DNA of 64,000 nucleotides from Ochromonas danica (GCA_015146655.1 VKHL01000139.1:1-64000); one strand, 5' to 3'. Positions 12,417 through 22,559 are shown, numbered from the stretch's first letter. Notes: generated from the sequence alone by a model not told the origin. Numbers and translations are program-made.

Positions 12417-15197
12417 TTACTCTTTCACTGCACTCACCATGCCTCTCACTTGGGTAACTCCTTTTCTTGAAGGTAAAACCTCGTTCGCAGAGCATCCCCA
12501 ACTATGTTTCTTCCCCTCTTCTTCACTTTGAGATGTTGAAATAGAGCGAAGATGCTGTCGAATACTTGTTTGATAGTCGCGCCAAAGACCGCAACGATTC
12601 GAGCGAGTCACTGCAAACACAATAACCACGACCAACATGGCGCTCAAGATGAACGAAAGAACAGAGATAGGCAAAGTTTCTTTCTGTACAGCACCAAAAG
12701 AAGCTTTGGAACCGTTGGGACGAAAAGGAGTCTCACTTGCAGCGATATCTTCAAGGGCTACCGTGGCTTTCAAGAGCGAGAGATCGGGTTGAGTTAGGAC
12801 TCTCTTCAGATCATTCTCCAAACTGTGTGATACAACAGCTTGACCCAAATCAACGGCACAAGCCTCCCAAAGCAATTGAGGTGTTGGATAGAAGGAATCG
12901 TAGTCTTGTAAATGCGATGTCGATGAAATATACACCGTCATCACCCCATACTGCTCACTCAGAGAGCGTCGATAAGATACATCGGGGCCAAGAAAAGTAA
13001 ACTGGGAATAGATTAACTTTGGCTGGGCATTCATGATTGCTTGTAGAAATGAGGACTGGATGACTGCCGAAGGCAGAAATATAGAATCTGCAGGTGCTAG
13101 TTGTAAAGTGTAGAGCAAAGTTATCACCCCGGCTCGACCATCAAAGTATGAAGGGGCAGAGGTTGGAGATTCGACTGGTAATGTACTGTGGATGGATGGT
13201 TTAGAAGTGGGTCTGAAATGTGGACTGATTGACGGTGTTGAGGTGGGTATTGTTGTCGGAGTCGCACTGGGCTCAATAAAAGGTTGAAGGGTGGGCGTCA
13301 CGGTCGTAATAGAATGAGGCTTGCGAGAAGGTTGCACTGTCGGAATAATTGTAGGCATATTCGTTGGCACAGAGGATGGCAAGGAAACTGGTAAAGTGCT
13401 CGGAAGAGAGCTGGGACAAGAAGTTGACCCAGAAGTTCTCACCATTGCCATCGAAGCTGAGCATGTGTCGATCGAGTTCTGGTCAACCACCAGGCTCCCT
13501 TGTGCATAACGAGCTCTTAGCTCATTGGGAGCTTCGATTATCAGCGCATTAAGGCCGATTGAAGCATGCCAATGCAGGTGACAGTGAAACAGCCACATGC
13601 CTGGATTGTCAGCCACGAAGCGAACCAATGCCCAGCCACCGAACGGCACTGTGACGACATCTCGAATAAGAGGCCTTGTTTTGGGATGTGGAACCTCGTT
13701 AGTAGCTAAAATCCAAAAATGGTGGCCATGGAGATGGAAAGGATGGGCGCCACAACACTTCCCATCGATGTAAACATCCACCACAGCGCCGTACGGAACA
13801 ACGAAGGGATGAGCGCCGTCGCCTTTCAATACTGTTTGCTTTAAACTGCTGTTATAGTAACTTCTGATTGTATATGGGTTATCTCTAGCATCCAGCAAAG
13901 AGAACAGCAAAGGTTTAACAGGACCAAAAGGAGTGTAGCTGGGATTAGATCCGAAGGTTTCTTCATTGATGTAGCCGCGAACAACATTATCATCGTCTAG
14001 GTAGAACTGCGTCTCTATTTCAATCCGATGATCAGCCGCGGGGACTGGATAAGGATACAAGGGCTGCACGCTCAACAAATTTACATCTTCAGCCAATGCC
14101 GCATTTAGAGCAGGAGGCTGACCATAATCTGGTTTGCGAGGCGCTGTGCCGGGCGATAAGTTGATAATGCTCTTCCAGGTGAAGTTCAGGAATTCTTTTG
14201 TGGTGCTCCCAACCATTCCATAGTTTGGCTGACCTGGAGTATAGGATGGATAAATATATGGTAGCAGCTCAAATCGCATCCACAAACTGCTGTTTCCCAT
14301 CAAGCTCCCATGTAGCCGGCTCCAGTCAATAATCACACTCGCTCGCTGGGCAGTAAAGAGTTTAATCGACGCCATCCACTTCGGTTCCACCGGCGATCCA
14401 TCCAACTCGATCAATAGCAACGGCAGACCATCAATAGAGAAGACGAAGGGAGAATAAGCAGCCGCGTTGATGAGACGAAGGCGCATTTTGCTGCTCCTGT
14501 TCTGAACGTTAACGACAAAGCCTTCACTGAAGGCGTTATTCACGATAATTGCATCAGGTACAGGATCATTCGCAAAGGTTCCTGGCTGGAGAAAGGCATG
14601 CTCCAAGTACCTCACCTCCGTGGCATAATAGTCGGCTACTTGGAAGATCCACGACGGGCTGTCCTCCTCGTAGGTCACGCTGTGCGCCGCCAAGGCCTCC
14701 ATTTCCCGCACACTGTCCGTGACGATTAAGGCTCCATAAAGACCATCGGGCAGCTGGCCGTGCATGTGCCCATGATACCAATAAGTACCCGCCACTTCCG
14801 GCGTGAAGCGGTAGAAGAAAGTGTTGTTTCCAGGCACGTTGGAGATGGGGCACTGAGTTAGATTCGCCAATCCATCCATCCAGGGCCTGTTACGGCAGTT
14901 CTGTCCATGAAAGTGGATCTCAGCGACGTCGTCGTAGATCTCGTTGACGACCTTGACCTCCAAAACGTTGCCCACTGCAACGTAGAGAGAAGGGCCGGGC
15001 GTGGATCCGTTAATGGTGATCTGCTCGCGGTTGTGACCAGAGAGGCATTGCCGAGACAGGATGAGCGTGTAAGACTGGACAATACCTGTGGCGTTGACTG
15101 GAGGGTAGATCCTCTCACTGCATGAGAATAGCAAGCAGAGGAAGCAGAGGCAGCACTCGAGCAGATGTGATGACGAGGTTAACGACAATCTTGGCAT
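12417..15197 (-). CDS. Multicopper oxidase (laccase/ferroxidase type), membrane anchored
   Basis: A single reading frame of 926 residues. The N-terminus is a signal peptide (LLECCLCFLCLLFSCS). All copper motifs are present: HFHGQN at about residue 91, WYHGHMHG at about 136, HPFHLHGHHF at about 483 and HCHLHWHASIGL at about 537. The last ends with Leu as the likely axial type-1 neighbour. After the cupredoxin domains comes a Pro/Ser/Thr linker at about residues 590-695, with PSxxPT-like units typical of stramenopile cell-surface proteins. A small C-terminal domain, one membrane helix at about 839-863 (LSFILSAMLVVVIVFAV) and a short cytoplasmic tail follow. It should be a type I surface protein oxidising phenols, metals or other one-electron donors and reducing oxygen to water; the substrate cannot be read from sequence. 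It converges with the PH gene. Its 5' end lies inside an inverted repeat, and part of it is copied at 21528-22424. Confidence 0.93.
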   Translation of the reverse strand: MPRLSLTSSSHLLECCLCFLCLLFSCSERIYPPVNATGIVQSYTLILSRQCLSGHNREQITINGSTPGPSLYVAVGNVLEVKVVNEIYDDVAEIHFHGQNCRNRPWMDGLANLTQCPISNVPGNNTFFYRFTPEVAGTYWYHGHMHGQLPDGLYGALIVTDSVREMEALAAHSVTYEEDSPSWIFQVADYYATEVRYLEHAFLQPGTFANDPVPDAIIVNNAFSEGFVVNVQNRSSKMRLRLINAAAYSPFVFSIDGLPLLLIELDGSPVEPKWMASIKLFTAQRASVIIDWSRLHGSLMGNSSLWMRFELLPYIYPSYTPGQPNYGMVGSTTKEFLNFTWKSIINLSPGTAPRKPDYGQPPALNAALAEDVNLLSVQPLYPYPVPAADHRIEIETQFYLDDDNVVRGYINEETFGSNPSYTPFGPVKPLLFSLLDARDNPYTIRSYYNSSLKQTVLKGDGAHPFVVPYGAVVDVYIDGKCCGAHPFHLHGHHFWILATNEVPHPKTRPLIRDVVTVPFGGWALVRFVADNPGMWLFHCHLHWHASIGLNALIIEAPNELRARYAQGSLVVDQNSIDTCSASMAMVRTSGSTSCPSSLPSTLPVSLPSSVPTNMPTIIPTVQPSRKPHSITTVTPTLQPFIEPSATPTTIPTSTPSISPHFRPTSKPSIHSTLPVESPTSAPSYFDGRAGVITLLYTLQLAPADSIFLPSAVIQSSFLQAIMNAQPKLIYSQFTFLGPDVSYRRSLSEQYGVMTVYISSTSHLQDYDSFYPTPQLLWEACAVDLGQAVVSHSLENDLKRVLTQPDLSLLKATVALEDIAASETPFRPNGSKASFGAVQKETLPISVLSFILSAMLVVVIVFAVTRSNRCGLWRDYQTSIRQHLRSISTSQSEEEGKKHSWGCSANEVLPSRKGVTQVRGMVSAVKE

Positions 15198-15463
15198 ATC
15201 GAATGTGAAGCGTTAGTCTCCAGCAAGGCCAAGGTTAGTCAGTGAAAGACTGTCTTCTCTGCCTCGCTCTACTTCATTCAAGGAGGAGGCTGTGAGGCAT
15301 CCAATCCTCCTTTAAAGGGAGGGAGGGTAGGATGCCTCACAGGAAGGAAGTAGAGCGAGGCAGAGAAGACAGTCTTTCACTGACTAACCTTGGTCTTGCT
15401 GGAGACAAACGATTCACGATATGCCAAGATTGTCGTTAACCTCTTCTTCATCACATCGCATCT
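15160..15463. repeat. Large inverted repeat copying the oxidase promoter and first codons
   Basis: The two arms are about 15160-15300 and 15332-15463. The inner 43 bases of each arm (15233-15275 and 15347-15389) are perfect reverse complements; outside that they differ by scattered substitutions and small indels. The left arm contains the oxidase start codon. The right arm contains the matching ATG at 15421, which encodes MPRLSLTSSSS and then diverges to a stop at 15478-15480. So the promoter and first eleven or so codons of the oxidase are duplicated head to head, facing the J-domain gene. Confidence 0.92.
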
Positions 15464-15624
15464 GTTATGGCTCAGTATAACATGCGAAAAAAACACGAAA
15501 AACAAGGACACTAACTCTAACCTACGGTTTTTAACATTCTTTTTCAGTGTTTTCAAAGAGCAATTTCTTTGTTTTCCAGCGTTCTCTTGCCTTGTTTTTG
15601 GATGAAAATCAAAAATCAAAACGA

Positions 15625-17139
15625 ATGATAGGCAAGTCGAAGCAAAAAGTGGGGAATCTTTTTCCAACCCATTCTCGAATTTGGACCATCGTGTGGTGGT
15701 TGCTGTTGTCCTTTCCTCCACAATCTTTGGTCGTGAACTCTTTCAAATGGATGGGTCCAAAGCCTGTGGCGCACACTAACCCTGTTGTGACTCTGTCTCC
15801 CTTCTTCCGCCTTCTAGCCACGACAGCAAGTCCCATCAATGAGAGCATTGCGCCAACCTTCTACAATGAAGACCTGTATAGCACCTTGGGAGTGCCTTTG
15901 AGTGCCACGAAGGAACAAATCAAAGCTGCCTACTGGCGGCTAGCCTTTGCCAACCATCCTGACCGCAATTCTTCTCAAGAAGCGCTCTGTCTTTTTCGCA
16001 ATGTCTCTTATGCATATCGTGTGCTCGGAAAAGACCCTAAGTTGCGGTCGGAATATGACGCCAAATACAAGGCCAAGCGATATCTCACTGTGCTGGAAGA
16101 AGTGGGAACAGAAGTTCTGCAGCCGTTAACGATGGGCGTTGCCTTGCCTTTACTCAATATCACTATGCGAAGTATTGGCGGAGTGGCAGTGCCTCTCGTC
16201 AGAGACGCATTGGAGCAATCGTCCACAGTTCTGCGGGCGGCGCTGTCAGTGGACGAGTCCGTCACAATCGACAACATCTTCTCGCGAGCTGGAATAGCTC
16301 TGGAACTCAAGAGGAACGAGCAGCGGTTGAGGAGGGTAAAAGAAGACATTGACTCGGTGCAGCGAATGCTTCATCGCCAGCAGGAACAGCTGCACAAGAG
16401 CAAAAACATCTTGCAGCAACTGCAGCGCACGATGGAAGGTTTGACAAATCAGGATCAAGGTTTGCAGGCAGAGACAATTCGAGTGAGAGAGAAGGAAGCT
16501 GGAAGGGCTCGGGACTTCTCTTTCTTCGACGGCAAGAAGAACGACTTGACGCAAGAGTTTGTCCGAGAGACTGGAGCGCTTCAAAGCCTTCAATTGCAAT
16601 CGCAACAATTGGATGCAGTGGCTTCCGCTACTAAAGAGGAAATCCAGCAACTCGAGGATGCCTTACGAAAGGCTCGTGAAAAGCTCTATCTCATCAATAA
16701 TGAACAGCACTTGATTCAAGAACGACTGGAGCTGCAGTCATCCCATCAGCAACAGCTGGGAGCCTCCTTGCAAGAGGTAGACGTCTTGTGGAGACTGCGT
16801 AAGCTTGAGCATGAGTCCATTAGTCGCGATCGTGCAATTCTTGAGCGTGAACTGGAGATAGTAAAGGAAGAGATGCAGTCGGTTAATCAAAATCTGTCCA
16901 AAGAGGAGAACCTCGTGGCAACTGTTGAGAAGAAGATGACGCGCGCCTCCATTCGCCTGACTGCGCTTGAAGAAGAGCAAGCTATGATCTTGATTGAGCG
17001 ACAAAGGCTGTGGGAGGAGAAAGAGCGTCGATTGGGAAAGAGCCTTTCAGACAAAGGTAATATTCTGGTCGCGAAGTCTCAGTCTTCCCCATCCGCAGCA
17101 CAGCATCGCTCAGAAGACTCTGCTGGTGAGTTGTTATGA
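15625..17139 (+). CDS. J-domain protein with long coiled coil
   Basis: About 504 residues from the ATG at 15625, the first in-frame ATG after the inverted repeat. A hydrophobic stretch at about residues 20-38 (IWTIVWWLLLSFPPQSLVV) is followed by NSFKW, so a secretory signal or heterokont plastid leader with Phe at +1 is possible. The J domain lies at about residues 80-147 with the HPD triad (NHPDRN at about 109) that stimulates Hsp70 ATPase. Residues 225-472 form an almost continuous coiled coil rich in Gln, Glu, Leu and Arg. The protein is a probable Hsp70 co-chaperone in an organelle. A strong donor (GGTGAG at 17126) lies just before the stop, so a short extra exon near 17441 may replace the last residues. 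Confidence 0.82.
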   Translation: MIGKSKQKVGNLFPTHSRIWTIVWWLLLSFPPQSLVVNSFKWMGPKPVAHTNPVVTLSPFFRLLATTASPINESIAPTFYNEDLYSTLGVPLSATKEQIKAAYWRLAFANHPDRNSSQEALCLFRNVSYAYRVLGKDPKLRSEYDAKYKAKRYLTVLEEVGTEVLQPLTMGVALPLLNITMRSIGGVAVPLVRDALEQSSTVLRAALSVDESVTIDNIFSRAGIALELKRNEQRLRRVKEDIDSVQRMLHRQQEQLHKSKNILQQLQRTMEGLTNQDQGLQAETIRVREKEAGRARDFSFFDGKKNDLTQEFVRETGALQSLQLQSQQLDAVASATKEEIQQLEDALRKAREKLYLINNEQHLIQERLELQSSHQQQLGASLQEVDVLWRLRKLEHESISRDRAILERELEIVKEEMQSVNQNLSKEENLVATVEKKMTRASIRLTALEEEQAMILIERQRLWEEKERRLGKSLSDKGNILVAKSQSSPSAAQHRSEDSAGELL

Positions 17140-17609
17140 ATGATACGTAGTGCTATTATCACTTGAAATGGTATCGAAGAATTCCTCCTGGATGATCTTC
17201 TTGAGTTAGTCTACTAAATGTAATTTAAATGGGAAAACTAATTGGTCGTCTACTAGATATTCTCCTAACACAGTCAAGTCAGACTCTGCATCATGTTGCT
17301 CGACAATAATTCATTTCACTTCCACAGTGAAGCTTTCTATTCAGCGACAAGTCTTTTCCCACGTTTAGCTGTGTCTGAACAGTAAAGGCTTGTGAATGAT
17401 TCCTCCCCTACGGACAACTTCCTTTTCTTGATTCTACAGTATCAGTGTGAATAGTATTAACAACATTTGTTGCTGACACAATGTCAAATCTCTCAATCAG
17501 TTCACTTATACATAATTTATGTTCAATACGCTCTACAGTTGTCAAAATGGGACTACAGCTCATCCCTTCTTGCTTATCTCTTCAATAATACAATCTTAAC
17601 GGAGTTGTT
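17140..17609. other. Convergent intergenic region
   Basis: This AT-rich stretch lies between the converging J-domain and ANTH-like genes. No gene, repeat array or RNA gene is recognisable. It may hold a small terminal exon of the J-domain gene near 17441 and both polyadenylation regions. Confidence 0.5.
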
Positions 17610-18968
17610 TTATGCTGTTGCCGCACTTGCAGCCGGAGGAGAATTGTGGCTGGCAAATGGTCGCACGGTGCGCATGTCAGCCAAGTCCAATATCCAGCTG
17701 GGGACTCCCAAACACATCTGACTATTGCGAAGAGTGCTTAGCAGCGCTTCCTTCGAGAGAAATTCATGCACTTCTTCTGATGTAATGAAAGGCATTTTGC
17801 TGGAGGAAGAACTCTCTGCAGCATCGTCGTAATGTACCATTTCGAGGTGTTTCACGATCTGGTCGAGATGAGCTTGCATTTCTTTTGCATGCTGTTGAAT
17901 AACATCAATAGTCATGCAGTCATGCAATCGGCTGGGTGAGATAAGATCCATTGAACACTGTTTCTCTGTTGGATTAGATGTAGACACCTTGTCGTCTTCA
18001 GTGTCATGCAGTTGTGGATGGGGCATTCGATTAGATCCCAGCAGGTTCATCTGTCGCATCACCATGTTCAAATCGTAATAGACCAAGTCGTTGCTGATGT
18101 TTGTGGTAAACTGCCGAAAGAACCATCCCTTCGCTGTCATGCTGCTGCTCTTGTAGGGCTTCTTCATGGCGGACAATAGTGTTTCGTCCGTGTGTGTCAA
18201 CAATCGACGAGTCACTGAGAAGTAGTTGTTGACCAACTCAATGACAGACAGAGGCCCTTGGTAATGCATCAAATCACACAAATGCACGATCACCTCTTCA
18301 CCGAGAGATCTCCCACCTCGGCCACAGATCTCACAGAGATGAAGAAGATAAGAACCATAAGAGAGGCAATACTTCCAGTAGATCAAGTCGGAAGAGCCTT
18401 TCTCATCACTCCCACCAGAGACGATGTGGCTCTCTATGACAAGCTCGATCTCTTGGAAGTAAGTCAGATAGGAGGCGAAGAAGCTCTTGTTAATGCCTGA
18501 CGACACCAACAAGCGATGAATGATGCCCAGCCCCTTCACAGTCACTCTCCAGTCAGACGAGCGCATCTTGTTGATGATCTTCTTCATGACCACATGCATT
18601 CGATCGATGGCGATCTCGTTCTGTCTCGAAGAGGTGGATGTGGAGGGAGAGCGCAGCAAGTGTAGCAGATGCTGCCAGTCCTCTGGATCGTAGAGCTGAT
18701 TCGAGGGCATGGTCAGCTTGAGGATGGCCGCCTCCAAGGGGGAGGAGGTTAGCGTCTTGATCCAGCGGGGCAGCGAGAGGAGGTGGTCGATCAGCTGTGC
18801 AGGGAGATGATCGGGAGGCCTGCAGGCCATGGGGCGGTCCCTGGCCGTCCAGGAGAGCATCACGGGGTCACAGCCAGTGCTCGGGGAGGAGACGTAGCTG
18901 TGCAGAAGGCAGGGCTGACTCATGGCCCAAAGGAAGGACAGCAAGAACATGTTGAGAAGAGAGCGCAT
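17610..18968 (-). CDS. ANTH/ENTH-like domain protein with N-terminal signal sequence
   Basis: One reading frame of 452 residues. After a hydrophobic leader (LLNMFLLSFLWAMSQPCLL), residues 70-330 match the pattern of an ANTH domain: LEAAILKLTMPSNQLYDPED, a helical pair, then SDWRVTVKGLGIIHRLLVSS, which parallels the nW.valKaLilihrLL core of AP180/CALM proteins. ANTH domains bind PI(4,5)P2 at the cytosolic face and load clathrin, so a signal peptide is unexpected. Either the leader is a membrane-inserting anchor, or translation starts downstream at the Met of MACRPPDHLP, or the domain has been reused inside an organelle. The C-terminal third is Ser-rich with a helical DVIQQHAKEMQAHLDQIVKH segment. 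No clathrin box or NPF motif was noticed. Confidence 0.65.
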   Translation of the reverse strand: MRSLLNMFLLSFLWAMSQPCLLHSYVSSPSTGCDPVMLSWTARDRPMACRPPDHLPAQLIDHLLSLPRWIKTLTSSPLEAAILKLTMPSNQLYDPEDWQHLLHLLRSPSTSTSSRQNEIAIDRMHVVMKKIINKMRSSDWRVTVKGLGIIHRLLVSSGINKSFFASYLTYFQEIELVIESHIVSGGSDEKGSSDLIYWKYCLSYGSYLLHLCEICGRGGRSLGEEVIVHLCDLMHYQGPLSVIELVNNYFSVTRRLLTHTDETLLSAMKKPYKSSSMTAKGWFFRQFTTNISNDLVYYDLNMVMRQMNLLGSNRMPHPQLHDTEDDKVSTSNPTEKQCSMDLISPSRLHDCMTIDVIQQHAKEMQAHLDQIVKHLEMVHYDDAAESSSSSKMPFITSEEVHEFLSKEALLSTLRNSQMCLGVPSWILDLADMRTVRPFASHNSPPAASAATA

Positions 18969-19515
18969 GCCCTATGGTCTACTAGTCCAGTATTTGATGA
19001 TCTCTCACAGGGAATTTGATTGTGATCAGAGAGTGTTAGGAATCCACACGATGGAGGGGAAGTTAACAGAAGAGAAGTGAGCTTTCAGTTTCTGTGAGAC
19101 TGAAGACCAGAAGAAAGGCTTTAATGAATGCCAATAGACTATACAGTACCAGCACAAGCTGGCAGGAGGGAGACAGCAAATAGCAGACAGTGGAGGGATG
19201 AATGAATGAAGTCACTAGACTAGTCTGGCAGGAGGGAGACAGCAAATAGCAGACAGTGGAGGGATGAATGAATGAAGTCACTAGACTAGTCTGGCAGGAG
19301 GGAGACAGCAAATAGCAGACAGTGGAGGGATGATTCAAGTCACTCGAGAATCCCCAGACATCAACACAATAGGAAAGATGGAATCCATTGTAGTTCCATG
19401 GAAAGGGATCAAGAGGTCAAAAGTCGTGAACCAGCAGAAACGAGTTTTGGAGTGAGCCGATCCGTTTATTTGCCACCTTGGGAGACAATTAATTGAACAA
19501 CAAGTATGAATTACC
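18969..19515. other. Intergenic region containing a tandem repeat and a palindromic element
   Basis: This region separates the divergent ANTH-like and kinase-like genes. It contains the 66-bp tandem repeat at 19159-19334, a TTCCATGGAA palindrome at 19394-19403 and AAACGAGTTT at 19438-19447, about 70 bases before the kinase start. No gene is supported. Confidence 0.7.
19159..19334. repeat. 66-bp tandem repeat, about 2.7 copies
   Basis: Copies at 19159-19224 and 19225-19290 appear identical. A third, from 19291, matches for about 44 bases and then diverges. Each unit begins CTGGCAGGAGGGAGACAGCA and ends CACTAGACTAGT. Perfect identity suggests recent unequal exchange. It marks the left border of an island with a transferred-looking kinase gene. 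Confidence 0.95.
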
Positions 19516-21374
19516 ATGAGCGAAGAAGAGATTAGTCGTAGACTGAGTCTCTTGCCTTCTGTTCTTCAATCTCTGGACGAAAAAATCAAGGTTGCTCTTG
19601 TGGAGAATGACTACGTGGAATTAGATAGCTTTCCTTTTAATGAAGATGATTGGGAAAAACTTCGAAAGAATTGCAACTTTAGTGACGGAAAATCGAACAG
19701 GATAAAAAATCGTATTCTTGCACTCCAATATGACCAATACCAACCTCAACCAACAGGTGTTCAAATTCGTTTTCTTCACCTTATTTTTTGCCTTGATTTC
19801 TTCTGATTTCTTCAGGTGGCGGAACTAGAAAAAAGAGACCGTATGAAGTGGGTAACGAGGATGACAACACTGTCCTCTATTTCCACGGATTGAAACCAGT
19901 TCACCTCCCGTCTGCTCAAGAACTAAAATCATATTTGGCCGATGATATTAACGTTCAGAAATTTAAAATTGATCGCGAAGTTAGCCGATACGAATACTGG
20001 GAGGAGAATTTTGTGTCCAAGGCTTGTACTGTCGTGGAGTCAGGAGCACCTTATTGTGAAGCGCTTTCAAATGCCCTACTTGCGTTTGCCTGTTCTTCAT
20101 CTGATGTTGCGCCGCGCTCTGAGAACTCGATTATTTCGTTCATGGATCTAGCTTTGCGACCGCTTGAGCACCTAGCACGAAGACCCCGCGAGCGAAATGA
20201 TGCGAACAAGACTTCTGGTCGCTACAAACCAGACAGCTATATTCCGATGGGAGTGAAAGGAGCTGCGTGCGTAACCGTTGAAGAGAAGCCGTCGTGGATG
20301 TACAAACAAGGAGTGATGGGAAATGATCCTGACCACGAGAACCTTCACAAGGTGGATTTCGATAACTGGCGCAATTTTTACGGTAACACCCCGTACATTA
20401 TTTGCTTCAGCGTCATCGCCGACACCTTTACCTTTATGGTGAAGATGGGTGCCATTGAGTTCGCTACAAAACAAAACGTGGAGTTGCAATACTGGGACCT
20501 GAGGTTGCCTGGCGCTCGTGCCCAGTTTGCCTTTAAGCTGATACAGATACTGCCCATTCTGAAGGCGATCATCGAGGGCAGTGAGGCTGCACTGATTCCC
20601 ATGATTCGGCTTACCAACCACAGCGCAGATAGGATGGTGACCAAATCTATTCAAGCGATCCAGTGCCCGGCTCTTGGCGTCGTATTGGTCGAAAAGGAAT
20701 GGAGCTTCCATGGTCCAAACATCCTCTCAGTCATTCAAAGCCAGTTTGAAAGGATGAATGCTGTATTTGATCGAATCGGCGACAACAATCTTCATGACCG
20801 CTACGGTGTACTGAAGCGTGTGTCGTACGATAACTTGAGTTTCCACACTGTTGGTGTGCGCAAAGAGGGTGCTGCGATAGTGGTCGACCCAGCAAGCCAA
20901 TTTATCGGAATGAAGGGATTCTTTTCACCTTATGGTGTATCATACACCCCCACAACTCCTCAGCGGGTGATCCAGGTCATGCTTTCAGTAGCGCTCACTG
21001 TGCAGTTTCTGCAAGGGTTGGGAATTGTGCACAACGACATTCGCTGGCGTAACCTATGCGCCGTGAAGATCCCAGGAAGTGACGACGAGCCAGTACGAAT
21101 GTTGCTATTTGATTTTGATGACGCTTATTTGCTGGATGCTGACCAGAAATGCCCTGGTCTTGGTCATTTGAGCGAGGAGGAGCACCCAACGAAGTCTCAA
21201 GTTGAGCATGGATGTGAGGTTGATGTGTGGGCGATTGGCATGCTCATATGCCAACACGGCATGATTGATCAGCTTCCTGCTCTGAAACGACTTGGAGAAG
21301 AGGTGAAACTTAAATTTGAGGAAATCAGCATTGCAGAGGTAATTAAAAGAATAGAGGCGCTAATAGAAAAGTAG
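19516..21374 (+). CDS. Crinkler-like protein kinase-fold protein
   Basis: Exons 19516-19756 and 19816-21374 join in phase 1 and encode about 599 residues. The C-terminal half has a kinase-like catalytic core: HNDIRWRN at about residue 486 (HxDxxxxN loop), LLFDFDDAYLL at about 510 (DFD in place of DFG) and DVWAIGML at about 555 (helix F pattern). The HNDIRWxN...FDFDDA combination resembles the kinase-type C-terminal domains of Crinkler (CRN/RHS-type) proteins of oomycetes, fungi and other eukaryotes; an N-lobe Gly-rich loop was not recognised. The N-terminal 80 residues are helical and acidic with no signal peptide, and GGTRKKRPYEVG after the intron could be a nuclear signal. Intergenic DNA around it is AT-rich, and GGA tracts seen in downstream genes are absent. 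The reading frame looks whole. Kinase activity, target and origin are unproven. Confidence 0.72.
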
Positions 21375-21527
21375 GGGTAGTGACTGGCACTTTTCTCGAA
21401 ATAAATCCATGAAAATGGTGATCTGTGATTTAATACGAGTTATTAGTTTGTTGGTTTATAATAATTCTTAAATCAATGTCACTGAGTCATGAAGTATTTA
21501 CTGATTATTAACGAAACAAATCAAAAA

Positions 21528-22424
21528 GGATGAGCGCCGTCGCTTTTCAATACTGTTTGCTTTAAACTGCTGTTATAGTAACTTCTGATTGTATATGGGT
21601 TATCTCTAGCATCCAGCAAAGAGAACAGCAAAGGTTTAACAGGACCAAAAGGAGTGTAGCTGGGATTAGATCCGAAGGTTTCTTCATTGATGTAGCCGCG
21701 AACAACATTATCATCGTCTAGGTAGAACTGCGTCTCTATTTCAATCCGATGATCAGCCGCGGGGACTGGATAAGGATACAAGGGCTGCACGCTCAACAAA
21801 TTTACATCTTCAGCCAATGCCGCATTTAGAGCAGGAGGCTGACCATAATCTGGTTTGCGAGGCGCTGTGCCGGGCGATAAGTTGATAATGCTCTTCCAGG
21901 TGAAGTTCAGGAATTCTTTTGTGGTGCTCCCAACCATTCCATAGTTTGGCTGACCTGGAGTATAGGATGGATAAATATATGGTAGCAGCTCAAATCGCAT
22001 CCACAAACTGCTGTTTCCCATCAAGCTCCCATGTAGCCGGCTCCAGTCAATAATCACACTCGCTCGCTGGGCAGTAAAGAGTTTAATCGACGCCATCCAC
22101 TTCGGTTCCACCGGCGATCCATCCAACTCGATCAATAGCAACGGCAGACCATCAATAGAGAAGACGAAGGGAGAATAAGCAGCCGCGTTGATGAGACGAA
22201 GGCGCATTTTGCTGCTCCTGTTCTGAACGTTAACGACAAAGCCTTCACTGAAGGCGTTATTCACGATAATTGCATCAGGTACAGGATCATTCGCAAAGGT
22301 TCCTGGCTGGAGAAAGGCATGCTCCAAGTACCTCACCTCCGTGGCATAATAGTCGGCTACTTGGAAGATCCACGACGGGCTGTCCTCCTCGTAGGTCACG
22401 CTGTGCGCCGCCAAGGCCTCCATT
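21528..22424 (-). pseudogene. Partial copy of the multicopper oxidase gene
   Basis: These 897 bases repeat 13807-14703 at a constant offset of 7721 with no indel. The one difference noticed (21544 versus 13823) turns Gly into Ser. The copy covers about residues 165-463 of the oxidase and lacks the signal peptide and all four copper motif blocks except flanking cupredoxin sequence, so it cannot encode an oxidase. It begins directly after the AT-rich tail of the kinase-like gene and ends at CTCCATT, where the sequence becomes unrelated. It is an unprocessed DNA duplication in the same orientation as its parent, recent by its identity. Confidence 0.95.
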
Positions 22425-22464
22425 CCTCTCTCCCACTAGATCGGTCTAATGTAGCAAGAGGTAC

Positions 22465-22510
22465 AGTATCATCTCACTAGACTAGACTAGACTAGACCAG
22501 ACTAGAGTAC
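22465..22510. repeat. (CTAGA)n-like pentamer run
   Basis: Several copies of ACTAG/CTAGA follow one another between the oxidase fragment and the ZC3HC1-like gene. Short CTAGACTAGTCTA-type words recur in other intergenic regions of this window. Confidence 0.7.
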
Positions 22511-22559
22511 ACTGTTATAAGAGGCAACAATGAAGAGGTTTGGTGGTGCATGTATTACA

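Noticed and set aside
19159-19334. Tandem repeat as a CRISPR array
   Set aside because: Units are contiguous without variable spacers, and the genome is eukaryotic.
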